DNA from: Albula goreensis
Lineage: Eukaryota > Chordata > Actinopteri > Albuliformes > Albulidae
Length of the DNA stretch: 64,000 nucleotides
Direction of reading: 5' to 3'
NCBI GenBank assembly: GCA_022829145.1
Contig: CM040764.1
Location: 14,049,670 to 14,113,669, forward strand
Part shown: piece after piece, positions 36,818-50,227 of the stretch
Numbering within the stretch: position 1 is the first letter of the stretch
Layout: each line of letters begins with the position of its first letter
The notes under the pieces: model-generated
What the model saw: the letters and a program-made list of their open reading frames with translations, nothing else
Database searches by the model: none
What the model was told of the DNA's origin: nothing
Program-made: the position numbers and the translations under genes

Positions 36818-39800
36818 TGGTAGGCGAGCAGTTAGGAGTGACAGGGAGGAGAGAGGGAGCAAGAGAGACGTAGCAGTTGATTGTGTGGAAGAAAAAAAGA
36901 AGTGTGGCTGGGCATCAGTTGAAGTGTTTTTGAGAGTGTGAGAGAGGGCTGGAGACAAGGTTAACTCCTGTCATGTGATTCCGGGGGTCTGTAGTGGGAG
37001 TGGGGTGTTAGAGAGACTCAACATGGCGGGTTTTCAGGGATTAGAGATGACAAGGGTCTGCCTTGCGGTCAGACAGAGCAGAGCAAAGGCCATTTCGTGA
37101 CCCTTCACTGAGCGCGCTCAGGCCAGCCTGCAGAGGTGCATTGTGGGAGTGTGGGGAGAGCGGGTGCGGTCCAGCTACTGCCCTGTTCATACAGGTTTTC
37201 AGAAGGACGAACTAATGGGCTCCTTTGCTCTGAAAACCCAGCCAACGGCCAGACAGGCAGACCATCTCTGTCTACCTGAAAGTGAGAGAATCATGTCAGG
37301 CACTTCAGTTTTACAGCCATCTGTCCAGCAGACAGTGCTCAATTATTCATGTGATAACTTCAGCACTCAGGGGCCTCCCCAAGATTCCCTCACAACATGG
37401 CGCAGAAGAAAAGTGAAGATGAGAAGGATCCGGCGCTCTGGATAAAGTCTACTTAATTACATTTACCTTGCGCATTTACGAACTTGGTTAAAACCAAAAG
37501 TTAGCAATAATGGTATTTTTGAAAATAATTCTGAATAATGTAAAAAAATCAGACACGCACATTTTCTCATTGATCATTTGCCATTAAATTCCAGTTCTGC
37601 AAAATTACATTATTTATGTATATTATGTACATATAGCATATGCAAGTAAGTAAAGTTTTAAAGAGGTACACAAACTTCACAGAAATGCTGTGCATTTTTC
37701 ATGCATTTTCACGCATTATCAAAGCATGCCCAGTTCTGCCACACATTCATTCATTCACCTGAGACTGCTGTGAGTGCAACAGCACTGAACGGCTCACAGA
37801 AGCGCCCAAGTGAAATCCCAGGCTCAGGGATAGAGGCTCAGTGCTTTCCTCTTTCTGTATGTTCACCTGCAGAGACTACCTGCTTCCTGTGTAGAGATGG
37901 AGGATGTGGCTGGTCCTGCTTTGTGTTCCACACCACACCTGTCTAAAAACAGCACCCTGATAACTGTGACCTTGTGCAACCAGAAGTGAAATTACCGCTG
38001 GACACAGTGGGGGAGCGGGCACATGTTCCTGCCCTAATTTCACCCCCACCCTCAGGGGGTCGGCTATTTTCTCCCCTGCTGATTGTTAATCCTGCATTTT
38101 GCTCCCTCGAGCCGGTGCAATCTTCTGCTGCTTGTCTCTTTTGTGGCGGCCAGCGCGGATGGGCCGTGTGAGGCGTTGGCCATTGTTCATCTTTTAATCC
38201 ATTGATTCGTGACTCACTGGGACCCAGAAAAGTGCTCACGTCGGGCACTCTCTGTTCCTCTTGTGACTGCTCCCTTTGTGGGACTCTGCACTGACTGCCT
38301 CAGAGAGCCTCTTGAAGCCTTTCCAGGGGCTGAAAGGAAGTGACATCGTCCTGCCCTGCCCAAGCTGCCTTGTGTCTGATTGTGTCCTCAGCGAGTTTCG
38401 CAAGGGTCAGGTTCACTCAGTGGGACTTTTTTTAAGATCGATTGCTTTTGTCATACATATATATATATAACATCTTTTTGTTCATTTTTTCATCTTTTTT
38501 TCAGCCCCTTTTTCACTCTCAGTTAATGCTGTCAACCCTTCTCAACCCCACCAACCTAACATTCCCACTTACTTGGGAGAAGGGTAGGCACACAGGACTC
38601 CTCTGAGTTCCATCTCCTCCTTTTTCCATATTGACATGTGACACCTGTAATTTCTGTTGACATATGTGAATGTGGCAAGCTGGGCATGCAAATCACGTCT
38701 CTCATTGAACATCAGCTACTACATTAGCAACTGTGGAAGTGTCTCTGTCACTACCATGAATGCACATACTGGCCAATGTGAACAATACAGGCAGTTTCTC
38801 TCTTCTCTGGCCCCCTTCACGATTTTCGCACAGCACCATGTCCTACTGTGCGCCAAACTGGCAGGCAAAGACAACCCTCTTATGAAGACATTGTCTTCTT
38901 TCCCTGACTATAGTTCTGATGAGCTGAATGTGCAGCAGAGGGTTGTTAACAAGTACTGCAAAAAATATTTTTGAATAATTCGCCTGTATCCAGGCAACTT
39001 AGAACTTGAAACAACTTCAGACTGCCATGGCTGGCAATCTCAAGGTTCCGTTCTGTGTGACTGCAGGTGTGTTTCCTGCTTGATGGTAAATTAATGGCTA
39101 GTGATGGCACCAGTTAACCTCCTGATAGGAAAGCACAGAGTAGTGCGGCTCGGAAACTGGATGCTTTGTGTGCCGTTTGTAAAAATATGGGCAAGACTTC
39201 ACCTCAGGGCATTGAAGAAATTGTATAAATGTTATTGTTTTCAAACATACCTAATAAAACTGTAAAGAGAACATTGTTAGACTTTGAACAATGAGATAGT
39301 ACTCCCGTCTGCAACAACATATGCTTTTGTAGATATGAGCAACATAGCACGAAACCCATGGGTGGCCTGAGTTCATGCTCCTTTGATCTGAAAAATTAAC
39401 TAGCTGGTCTCACTCTCTGTGGACTGGCACCACAACACCTCATCCCCTGGTCTGCACAGGAGAGCATCAAGGATCTCACTTTGTAGCCTGGTGCTGTGGT
39501 GTCTCCCAAGCATACACAGTCAGAAGCACAAAAGTCTAGTAATATGCAGTCTGCCCCCTGGGACTGCGCAGTCAGGTGTCCAGGGTCTAGCTGCAGTGCA
39601 CATTAGGGGCTTTCGGAGCTCTTGGTGCTGGAGGCCACGCTCACCTGGTCCTCGCCGAAGCGGATCTCTGTCAGTTACAAGGCTGGTCTGGCTTCAATCT
39701 TTACACCTCATGATGAGGAACGACCGGGGAAGAAGACCGCATTTCCTACCCTCCTTTACTCTTACAAAAGAAAAAGATTTTTAATTAGACGAGCTTGTTG

Positions 39801-42800
39801 CGAGAAGAAGCGGCTCTCCCCCAGCTGAAAATATTGTCCATGCAGTAGCCTCATTAGAGCTACGACTGAAGCTCACGTTGATTCCTATTTGCCATTTGAA
39901 CAGGCTGTCTCATTAAAGTGCTGCTTCTCAAAATAATGCAACGGGCGATCAATATGATGAATTGGTGGTGGTGGTCATGGGGGTTAGCCTTGTGGCTCTC
40001 CAATGCATGGAACAGTTTGCTGCTACAAAGATTGTAGCACCTCTCTCACTTCCTCTTGCTCAGCTCCAAAAGCAGACTAATTTAAAGGTGCTCTCCAGCT
40101 GAATCTACTGAATCTACATCCTCATTTTACCCAACAGTACTCATAAAATGGAAGCTGAGAGCAGTGATGCATGACTTCATCAAACTCTCCGCAGAAGTAG
40201 CACCCCTTAATTTCCTCTCTAACTCTATGTAACTTTATGATTGAATTTCACATACCCATAACAAGACAAAGTGTGTTTGACTGAATCCTAGCCAGGGTTC
40301 CTCAGGTTACTGTAGCTTTGAGCTACTCCCAGCAATGTCTTCAATGCCCACAGGCTAGCAGTGTCCATCAATGAGAGATAAGCCTCTGCTCTCATCGGCA
40401 CTAGCCCCCCTGTAGGTCTTTGTGGCCCGTGGTGCGTGAAATCATGCCTGGCTGGCAGGCGAGTGAGTCAGAGGAGGGCATGTGCTTTAACTGCAGTCAT
40501 CTTTACAGGGGGTGTGGAAGACACAGACGTGATGCAACCAGCACATTTGGTAGGGCCGGATTTGGTGGGGGGAAAAAAAACGACATTTTTAAAAATATCT
40601 CTATCACAGCATCTCCTTACGGCCGCTCGGCAGTCTGGCCCAAAGCTGGTAGTTGAGAACACTTGCTCGTCGGTTCTGGGGTTGAACTCTAAACACAGTG
40701 AAGAAAATGTGAGGTCTTTCTCCCTGCTGATTCCTCTTGAACCGCATTTATTCGCAATAAGAATGCATAATGCATGCCCCGGCTCACTGCTGTAACAGGG
40801 CAAGAGCGCATGTACTGTATAGAGATATACACATGTTATAAAATAAACATGTAGCTGCGAATCCCGCCTGAGCACCGGTCTTTCATCTGATAGCAGCATA
40901 TAAGGCAGGAAACAGTGGCTTGCTCCTCTCTTCCCAGGTTAATTCAAAGGGCTGGAAAATGATGTTATTTTACTGGTGACACCAGCATTGATTTTTAATG
41001 TTTCATGGGGATGAAACGGATTCTGCTCCACCAGTGAGCAGATCCTGCTGCTTTTGAGAACCCAAGCTGAATTTTTGGGGAACTGAAATCAACAGGACTG
41101 AATGGTAGATTGATATGATATATTGTATCGATATTTTTCAAGTATTTTATGCATAACACACTATTGCCTGTTTGGTGAGGGAAAACAGACATGTAGGGAA
41201 TTGCTTGGATGCTCAGCTTTTCACTTTGTTTTACACAATGAGGGAGTACATGCCCTCAGATTTTGCACTCAAACCATTTTCACAGCACTGGATTTTCCCC
41301 TGTGTGCATTTCAGGACTGTGGTGGGGGAGGGAAGGCAAATGTAGTAATAGCACCCCCTACAGGGTGTCCCTTTTTACAGCAGCTGTTTTTCAGTACGCT
41401 GTAAGCAGCAGATTATCGACTATGGCCTGAAATACGCCTTTCAACCAACCCACACCGGAGCAGAGGAGTGCGCAAAGCTCAGCTGCGTTAGCGTAGACAC
41501 TCAAAAATCCCTGCATGTTCACAGCTCCACACGCAACAAAGTACTGTCCTGCACTTGAAATTTAAGTACACCGCTTTTAATGCTGATGTGAACCTGTACT
41601 TGTGAAACAAATTCCATTACTTTAAACCATGATAATATCCCCTACTTGAACCCAAACCAATTTATTTTGGAGAGCGATGGAGTCTCAGTGCAGTTTGTTG
41701 TGTGAAATGTGAGACGCTGTGTATGAGAAAAAGATGGTGGCGACGCAGCTGTGAAAGATGTTGTTTTTTTTTTTGGGATGGAGGCGGAGGCGGGAGGATT
41801 CCCCCAGACTCACACAGACAGACAGTGAGTCGGGGGGCAGGGCGTATTAATGGCTGCTCGGCGCTGCTGGAGACAGGCCCCTCTAATTCTGATGAATGGT
41901 CATTACAGAGGAGAGAGCGGGCGACACTGGAAAAATAGGGTTTAATTTGAGGCTGGGATTTCTGTAAACTCATTTATCACTTCAGCACACCCTGCTCCCT
42001 CCAGTCCTTCCCCTCTCTCCATCTCTTATTCCTCCCCCTCTGCCACATCCAGCCCAGGCCTCTGCTGCACGTCCTCTTATGTATCACATTGTTATGTTCA
42101 GTAGGTACCTCACAAACAAGCATGGCGGCTGCTGGAACCCCAGGAGTGCTCAAGATACACAAGTCATTTTTATTACTATTTCACTGATGTTCATGCCCAC
42201 AGCTTATTGCATGGAATGATACGTAAATTCCAAAGTAATGAAAAGAAGAACGTTGGTGCAAATCAGTTGGAGGCCCATTGGTCAAAACAGTCTTAAGACG
42301 CGTTCACTTAAAAAAGTTTTTTTAGGATATGCATAGTCTCTTCATAGTGCTCACAAGAATTATATTACAGAGGCCAGGTTTGACACAGTGTCTCACATTG
42401 ATCTATATGCATCATTAGCCTACCTTCATCCAGAGTGCTCTCTAGAGCCACATGCCAAACAACATTTCCAAAGATATTTATAGATCAATAAACATCTAGA
42501 ACCTACTCCATGATAAATATCATTCTGAATTACTTCAAGGCTCAGTGCTCAGGTCTCAAAATAGAATGTGTACAGTAGGAAAAAACATTTTCTGCATTGT
42601 CCTGTTTTAAGATGAGCTAGGCAAAGACTCCAAAGGTACTGTTGAAGGTCATAATATTTTTCCATTTGTATTCAGATCAATAAATCTACGACAAAACTAT
42701 AAAAATCATCAAAGGCAGTGACAGTGCTTTTTGCTCAGTACATAACTGCCTGAACTGTAATAGCTACCCTACTCTACAACTCTTATGCTGATCTCAACCT

Positions 42801-44630
42801 TAATAATAACCCAAAACTGTTTCTCCTCCTACTCTTTTGTCTCTTATTGGGTTACCATAAGGCAGAGCGGTGAGCCCCAGGGTTCAGCTTCCTCCCATCC
42901 TCTCAGTCAAGATTTTGGGTATCTTGGAGGTCCCCTTAACATATTCATCATTCTGTCTCCTCACAGACAAAAATTTTATGTTATATGCTCCCTCTAGTGC
43001 TAGAACAAAAGATTCACCTTTTTAACAGTGTATGTCCATAGGGCTTTAGGTCTGGGGAAAGATGAGTCATTTGTGTTCATATATAGAGAGGGATGCTTGA
43101 ACATGTATTTTTGGTTTGGTTCATTTGTGCCTTCTGGTTATTTTTTTTTTTTTTTAAGATTATCATTGGCCAGTGGGCTTCTCTGCAGCTCTGGACATGC
43201 ACCATCCTGCTCTCAGTACGCTGGTATAAGGCAACACAAAACCTCCAGACGTTAAGCAAGCAAATGAACTTTGCGTTACCCCAGCATCTCTCAGTGCAGT
43301 AAAACTTCTGTATTTTATTTCTGCCTGAGCCTAATTTACTTCATTTTCTGAAAGCCACCAAGGTGTCAATGTGACATTTTAAAGTTGCTGGTATGTCAGA
43401 AAGGTGAGCTACTGGAATTAATGATAAGAGAGTTTGGCTCTGTTTAAAATGTCTGCCGTTCATTTGCTGAGGTCCAAAGGAGCTGCAAGGACTGGAATAG
43501 GCTTTGGCTTGGCTGGCATACATCAGTCCTTCTCTCTCTAATTGTAATTCAGTACCATGTAATCCTTAATTTGTTACGCACCATATTTCATAATGCACAG
43601 AGGCAGTGTAGAGTAACGCCTGTCCCGAGCAGATTCAGGCTGTCTCATGTATCTACTTTTTATTGAAATGAATTTTGGCTGAGACTGACTGATAGAAATT
43701 CCCTTTTTAAAAAGACAATAGTGGAAGCTTAAGTGAAGGCCTTCGCTTTAGTTTTACAGTGTTTGACTGGGATGTGAATCAGCACATCTGTAAGCATGTA
43801 GGTGAGCCGAGTTAGGCTAAATAGTCTGCTTTCATTATTATACCATCTTCACGTTTTTATGTTGTAAATACATGCCTGGCTACAACTAGCCTTCAAAATC
43901 CTTTTTGAATTTGAGACAAAATAATTAACACCTTCACAATTTATTTTGAAAAAGCGACAAGGGACCCCAAAAAAGTTTGCTTCTACAGACAAATGTTTAA
44001 CAAAAAAATTAGTGGTTGTCCTACAGATTGAATTAGTTTGCCGGTTTTGAATGCAAACAATGTTCTGCTGTCCTGCGCTCTTAGAATTGAGCAGTTTCTA
44101 GCAGATCATTGTGCAACACCATTCACACTACAGAGTGTGATATGTAGATATGATAATGGTAAGAATCCAGTGGACCTTTAAGTAGATAAGATGGACAATA
44201 AGTAGATAATGCTTTACAATGCTCCTCCAGCCAGCCATGCAACCTAATGTTCCTCTTAATTAGTCCAATGCAGTCCAGTTCACTTATCCTAATCACATAT
44301 CAGTATCCACAGTGTCTAACAGTGGTAGCATTTTGTGAGTTTTGCCAACCAATTATGTGTGGTGGATTTTTATTTTTTTACAGTGAAGTGCAACAGTTTC
44401 AGCGCTCTAGTGTCACGCTCATGTCACCCAGCGAGAGCTTAGGCCCAGTGTTGTTTTTGTGATTAGCTTGACGATTGCCTGGTGGGATTAATTTTTTTGT
44501 GCAAATGTCACCATTTAATTGTTATATGGTTCCCAGCCTTCAGTGCCTATTGGAGAATTTTTTGCTGCTTTTAGCTTTCAGAATGGTGGGGGGAGCACAG
44601 GATCTGATGCCTGATATCAGTTTAGGAGAC

Positions 44631-44668
44631 TGTATTAAACATCGCTTTGTTCCTGTCCTGCATTTCAG
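44631..44668 (+). promoter_or_regulatory. ephb1: Splice acceptor region of ephb1 exon 3
   Basis: A T/C-rich run (ctttgttcctgtcctgcatt) precedes tcag|TGG at 44665-44668. A candidate branch-point lies in gtattaaac, about 30 bases upstream. Splicing here joins Gly of exon 2 to Trp-Glu-Glu, as in EphB proteins. Confidence 0.85.
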
Positions 44669-45350
44669 TGGGAGGAGGTGAGCGGATACGATGAGAACCT
44701 CAACACCATCCGCACCTACCAGGTGTGCAACGTGTTCGAGTCCAGCCAGAACAACTGGCTCCTGACCACCTTCGTCGACCGGCGCGGCGCCCAGCGGATC
44801 TACGTGGAGATGCGCTTCACCGTGCGCGACTGCAGCAGCATCCCCAACGTGCCGGGCTCCTGCAAGGAGACCTTCAACCTGTACTACTACGAGACCGACT
44901 TCGTCATCGCCACCAAGGGTAGCACCTTCTGGATGGAGGCGCCCTACCTGAAGGTGGACACCATCGCGGCCGACGAGAGCTTCTCGCAGGTGGACTTCGG
45001 CGGGCGGCTCATGAAGGTGAACACGGAGGTGCGGAGCTTTGGGCCCCTCTTCAAGAACGGCTTCTACCTGGCCTTCCAGGACTACGGGGCCTGCATGTCC
45101 CTTCTGTCGGTACGCGTCTTCTACAAGAAATGCCCCAGCATCGTGCAGAACTTCGCCATCTTCCCCGAGACCATGACAGGCGCCGAGAGCACCTCGCTGG
45201 TCATCGCCCGCGGGATGTGCATCCCGAACTCGGAGGAAGTGGACGTGCCCATCAAGCTGTACTGCAATGGCGATGGAGAATGGATGGTTCCCATCGGAAG
45301 CTGCACCTGCAAGTCTGGGTTCGAGCCCGACAACGCCAACGTCTGCAGAG
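44669..45350 (+). CDS. ephb1: ephb1 exon 3: ephrin-binding domain and start of cysteine-rich region
   Basis: This 682-base exon encodes 227 whole codons plus one base of the next. Residues 1-155 ([20 protein letters not shown] to RVFYKKC) form most of the ephrin-B binding jellyroll. Cys20 and Cys142 are 122 residues apart and Cys55 and Cys65 ten apart, matching the two known disulfides of EphB ligand-binding domains. The family motif [13 protein letters not shown] is at 131-143. Residues 156-227 begin the cysteine-rich segment (Cys184, 199, 212, 214, 226). The phrases [32 protein letters not shown] and STSLVIARG fit EphB1 better than EphB2-4. Fibronectin, transmembrane, kinase and SAM parts are downstream of the window. 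Third codon positions are strongly G/C, unlike the flanking introns. No stop or frameshift is present. Confidence 0.96.
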
Positions 45351-45356
45351 GTGAGT
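45351..45356 (+). promoter_or_regulatory. ephb1: Splice donor of ephb1 exon 3
   Basis: GCAGAG|gtgagt is a near-consensus donor. The exon leaves one base (G) of a split codon, expected to become Ala with the next cysteine-rich exon. Confidence 0.85.
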
Positions 45357-46095
45357 GCCCCTCTTTTCCTCATTCTGCCTTGCGGTCCTGGCCTACACAG
45401 TCTCCAAAGCATTTCCCTGGTTCTTTAGTGTGTTTGGCCCTTTTCCCGCCCATGGTGATTCTCCTGAAGGCTGAGAGGCAGTTTCTATTCATCACTGTGC
45501 TGCAGTGTTCCGCTGCACAACCACAGTCAGCAGATTACTCAGGCTCCTTCTGCCTCCTTTGTCTTTCCTTTCATCTCATAGGCTGAAACTTTTCTTCCAC
45601 GTTTCTGCATATTTTACCCATTCAGCAGTATTTTAACCATGAATAACAGAGGGAGTCTGTCTGCAATGCATTAGGAAGGTATACAGTATTCAATTAGTGT
45701 ATGTTCTTCAGAATGCTTGGGAGGTTTTAGTTGCTCCCAAGGGGTTACTGTAGGCCGCTCACAGTCTGGCTGTGCTGTACTCATGCTGTTGCCTCAACTC
45801 AGTCTCTCTGACTTAAACTGACTCTGTTGGGTTGTCCAGCGTGAATGCACACCTGGTTTGACTGTTGAATGAGACGTGGTCACATACAGCTGGGGTTTGT
45901 GATAGATTCCTCTATGTGCCACAGTCCTGCTGACTGAGACAGATGCACGCACACACACTCGCGCGGTTCGGAAGTCACGCCATCCCCCAGGACATGAGCC
46001 TTATCTGATCCCCCTCGGAATCTTATCCAAGAATGTGCCAAATACAGATAACATCCACTGACGGCCATCTGCCATCATCAATATATATAGATTTG

Positions 46096-46120
46096 TTTTT
46101 TTTTTTTTTTTTTTTTTTTT
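46096..46120 (+). repeat. Poly-T tract (25 T)
   Basis: Uninterrupted T run preceded by atatatatag. It could be the A-tail of a minus-strand retroposed copy, but no element is recognisable upstream or downstream. Confidence 0.85.
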
Positions 46121-46954
46121 AATTCTGGAGACGTGGAATGAAGCTTTTCTCAGATGCCCTGTGGAGTGTCCTTCATAGGGACTTGGATGGCTTTGAGGAG
46201 ATTTTCCCACTCTAAACCAGTCCCTGCTGCTGATCTCCTGAAGCACGACTGCTGTGCCCTGTCCTCAGACAGATCTGCCCTCCCACAGCATACAGTAAGG
46301 TCACACAGCCGATTTCAGGTGCTGAACAGAGACCCTCTCACATCCTGCCACCCCTGACGTAGAGAAGGAGACACACGTTAACACTCATCGTTCTCGTAAT
46401 GATCAATGATGAAGAATCTTGGACACTCTGTTGCCAGGTAATTGGCTGCATAGGGGGTAGAACTGAGTCCAGGAGAGCACCAGTTGGATTTCAGGTCCTG
46501 TAATGATACAGCAAAAAAATGACAAAAGGTATACTAAAGGCAGTGTATTACATTTGGTTTTGTAACTGGACTAGCTCCAGGCTCTTCTCCTAAAATCTGA
46601 ATTTTAGCATGACTGTGTCTGGATCTTCTCTCTCTCAGGCCATTGTTGACACGGCAGCAGTTGATCTGTTTGGATGTTGCTGGAATATTTGCTTGATGAA
46701 TGCATGGATACGATAGCAGCATGCTTTTCTCTGTGCAGAGGGTGATGGGTTGCATAATAAATATAAAATTGGTGAAAGCGAGCACATCCTAATAGACACA
46801 CAATGACATTGCCTGAACATCACAAGGTATTTATATGCACCCATCAGTTCATAAATAACATCCTCTGAGGCCAGCTACCACTCCAGCCTTTTCTGAGAGC
46901 ATCCACAAATCTTATTTCTGTCCTGTTGGTCTCCATTTCTGTCAGGTGCTATAT

Positions 46955-47185
46955 TTCTCTGTCAAGAGCCCTCTCATCTTTCTTTCCCCTGCTCTCTCTC
47001 ATTTAGACTTTTATCTTCTTCCATCACTTTCCTCCCTATCCCACTCTCTTCCTCATTTCTCCAAGTCTCCTCCCTCTGTTTGTCTCTTCCCAACCCGTTT
47101 ACTGCCTTTCCGACTTTACCCAGCCCCCCCGTTTCCCTCTCTCTCTGTCTGTCTTACTCCCTCCCTCCTCTCCCTCCCTCTGTCA
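46955..47185 (+). repeat. Long polypyrimidine-rich tract
   Basis: About 230 bases are overwhelmingly C and T (ctttcccctgctctctctc, cctccctatcccactctctt and similar), with only scattered purines. Such tracts can adopt triplex (H-DNA) structure. The leucine/proline/serine-rich translation across it is an artefact. Confidence 0.7.
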
Positions 47186-47647
47186 TGTAATGCAACGCAT
47201 TGCAGAATTTAAGTCATACTAGCATAGAAATAAATGAAGCACTCATTACTATTTTCAGCTGTGTAAATCTCCCTGTCAAGTCCTGAAAGACATGGCTTTT
47301 TGTTAGACATGCTCGGTTAAGTTGTAGCAGATGTGCAGATCCAGCTGTGAGCCTGCGACGCAGAGGCAGGCTGGGAGTCCGCCGGGGTGCAGGTATGCGC
47401 AGGTGTGCGCAGCGTGTGGGTTCTCGCTGTCAGGGGTTGGCTGGTGGGTTACAGGCAGGCCACGCCCGCACAGAGGAGAGTAATTGAGGGGAGGTGCTCA
47501 CGCCGCAGGAGCTGCTGACTCTGACTGGAGCTGTTTGAGTCATAGAAGAAATGAGAAGGATAGCACATCCTGATGGAGAGGAGAATACGAGTCCACTGCA
47601 GGGGTCATCCATACTGCATACTGCACACAGATCCACAAACACATGAG

Positions 47648-47726
47648 TACACACACACACGCACACACACACACACCTACATGCACATACTCTCACATAC
47701 TTGTACACACACACACACACACACAG
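47648..47726 (+). repeat. Interrupted (CA)n microsatellite
   Basis: Two CA blocks (47648-47677 and 47705-47726) are separated by tacatgcacatactctcac. Confidence 0.88.
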
Positions 47727-48547
47727 TTTTCAGACTTCTTTATATAGTCTTTCCTTCTTTATATAATTTCTTGCCATATATTTTGCATTTTGAAAACTAA
47801 TTGCTGCAATAAAAACAGTATGTCCATTCAGTACTCCCCACTGGTCTTCATCAGCAGTAGTACTAATAGAACTCACAGGGCTTTCACCATCCGCAGTCCC
47901 AGTGATGAACGCAGTGTGTGCTGCTGGGACGGTGTAATTGTTTCTCTGTGGTGTGATGTGGGATTGGGCAGGTTAGCACACAGTACAACTGATGAAGCTG
48001 ATGATAAGCCTTGCCTGGGTGAGAGGGTTCATGTTATGCTCCATAAATGCTTCTGAAGCTCTGGTCCTCACAGCTTGGAGCTCCAGACCTGATGTAGAAA
48101 GAGCAAGTGAGCATGGGGGAGGTGGCTGAACATGGCGCTCTTCTCCAAATAAGTCCCAGATGGCTGCGGCCACCTGCCTGGCATGAATGGTCCCCCAGTG
48201 CCAACGCATGGCCTGCTGGAAGCAGGCGGCCGCAGGGCTAACCAGGTCCCGTTTGGCCCAGACCGGATGGTGCCAGGCCTGCTGTACATTGTGAAGCGTC
48301 TCGGTCTGGCTCTCTCTTTCCTTTTCACTCACAGCTATGGAGAGTGCTACTTAATGAGGGCCTTTTTCTAGGTGCTGCTCTAACAACCTGGCTGTGTTGC
48401 AGCTCTGTGGTGCACAGTGAAATTCTGTGCTCTTCTCCCTCTGTCTCAGGCTGTCTCCATGTCTCTCTCCCCCCGGCAACTGGCAGAGGAGTGTTTTCAA
48501 GGCAACACGGCTTCAGTCAACACCACACTATACAAATACACAATGCA

Positions 48548-48571
48548 CACACACTCACACACACACACACA
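48548..48571 (+). repeat. Short (CA)n microsatellite
   Basis: CA units with single TC interruptions. Confidence 0.8.
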
Positions 48572-48967
48572 TAATTATATTCATCGTCATTTTGCTTCCC
48601 ATCGTGCAGAAACACTTGACCTTTTTCAGGATTTGTAAGCGGTTCACCGTACTTCATACTGTACCTCTCAGTCAGATCCCGTGGTATAAAATAGCTCCTG
48701 ACTGCGCTCTGTCTGTGGAGTTAAAGACCAGTGTTTATGAGATGCAGCAGATTAGTGAGGGGCTGCTGTAATATTCCTGTGTTTATTACCATTTTGCTGT
48801 AAACATTTCATCTGTATCATCGTTTTTCATCAAAGCATTTTTTTCTGATAAAAGCCCAATGGAGCCTGTGATTCACTGAGACATTGTTGGAAGAGCGATG
48901 CAGAATTGTCTCCAGGATATTTGTCTTCCTGGCCTCCTTCCTGATGATAGAGAAACATTGTTTTAGT

Positions 48968-48968
<1 letters not shown>

Positions 48969-48999
<31 letters not shown>
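48969..48999 (+). repeat. Poly-T tract (31 T)
   Basis: Thirty-one consecutive T. It could mark the tail of a minus-strand retroposon, but the adjacent sequence matches nothing I recognise. Confidence 0.88.
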
Positions 49000-49004
<5 letters not shown>

Positions 49005-50227
49005 AAGGCTTGTCATGTTCCTTCCGAGACCAGCATCAATGACAAATGATGTTGCGTTAACTTCAGCTCTTTGAAGAAAGCTCATTTTCTCAGGAAAGAT
49101 TGAAGATGGCAGACATTTTAGATATGCAAACACAAAGTGAGCAGCCAGGGACGCCTGGCTGCTTGGGCTGACTCTGGGAATCTGATTGAATACAGTTTCA
49201 GCTTGAATTGTTTCATTGCACTGGTATTGGGTCCTCACCCTACTGTTCAGGTGATCTCTCACTGATGGGGGTCAAAATATGTGATTGCCTTCATTTTTCA
49301 TTTAGCGGAATACATGAGATGGAGTGCATCAGAACGATTTAATGAGGTTGTTGTTTTGCAAAGGTGGCAACATTAGCATGCTGCAGTGTCCATTCTTAAA
49401 GATTATCCTGGCCATGATAACAATCATAAGGTCTTAATCTTAATGTCACCCTGCATCTGCTCAATTTGAAGTTTCCTGCCAAAGTAAGAAATTACGGCTG
49501 TTTTTCAAGGGCTTTATTTAGTTTTGGCAGCATATTGAGAAATTTCAGGGGCAATTTTATCTATGCTTGGCAAGAAAGATAAATATTCAGTGACTTTGCT
49601 TGTTTTGGGTTGCAGTAAGTGTCTCTGAGGTCTGTACTGTGCCTCCTCTCTCGACTGATCAGTGATGGCAAGTACAGGAACTGCTTTTCATGTTTTGCCA
49701 TGTTTGTGACATCAGATAGCTTCACCCATTCAAAGGGGATCTCTGTATTCATTCTGAGTATACACAGACGAAGGTATATCATAAAAGTGACAACACCCAT
49801 TGCAGATAGGGTTAGATGGCTATCCGGAGGAGAGTGTCCTCACAAGTCAGTCTAAAGGTCAAAATGCAACTATAGCTATAACTATGCCACACAGTATGCT
49901 AATTCAGCTACCACTGTGAACTCATATATAAGTACATATAATGCATCCTGATAAGACAGTGCTGGTTAGGGAAGGGACAGCTGAGCTGTACACTGGCAGT
50001 GAGTTAGGCATTGGGAACACTGTTACTATTGCTGTAGATGGATGGCCCTTCCAGAGCAGCATCTACAAGGAATGAAACTCCAAAGGCCACATCTGCAGGG
50101 CTGCTCACCTGAGTGAGTGAGCCTGTTCAATACGTTCCCTGTTCCCTGATTGGTGGGATCGCAGGTGACTCAGACAGGTCCCAGAAGCAGCTTGTTGGAC
50201 ATCCCTGTTGCATGTGAGTCACCCAGT

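Larger units (their letters stand above)
34874..44668 (+). other. ephb1: ephb1 intron 2 (9,795 bp)
   Basis: The intron opens with gtgagtac and closes with tgcatttcag; both exon ends are in phase 0. Besides the CA repeat at 35117-35189 and the G-rich motif at 36795-36817, it is mostly unremarkable AT-rich sequence. I see no exon, RNA gene or recognisable transposon in 35200-36790, 36830-41760 or 41780-44630. Short runs of T occur at 41760-41770 and 43140-43155. Open frames near 39419-39828 and 40420-40899 have no domain I recognise. Confidence 0.88.

Noticed and set aside
39419..39828. Two overlapping plus-strand frames of 121 and 68 residues in intron 2
   Set aside because: No domain recognised, no convincing splice sites, and composition like surrounding intron.
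44540..45412. 290-residue minus-strand open frame
   Set aside because: It mirrors ephb1 exon 3; the absence of stops comes from GC-rich third codon positions, and its Val/Gly/His-rich translation has no recognisable domain.
46955..47212. Leu/Pro/Ser-rich 88-residue frame
   Set aside because: Direct translation of a polypyrimidine tract.
48068..48371. GC-richer patch with open frames on both strands
   Set aside because: Considered as a possible cysteine-rich exon of ephb1, but it lacks the cysteine spacing and phase expected of the next Eph exon.
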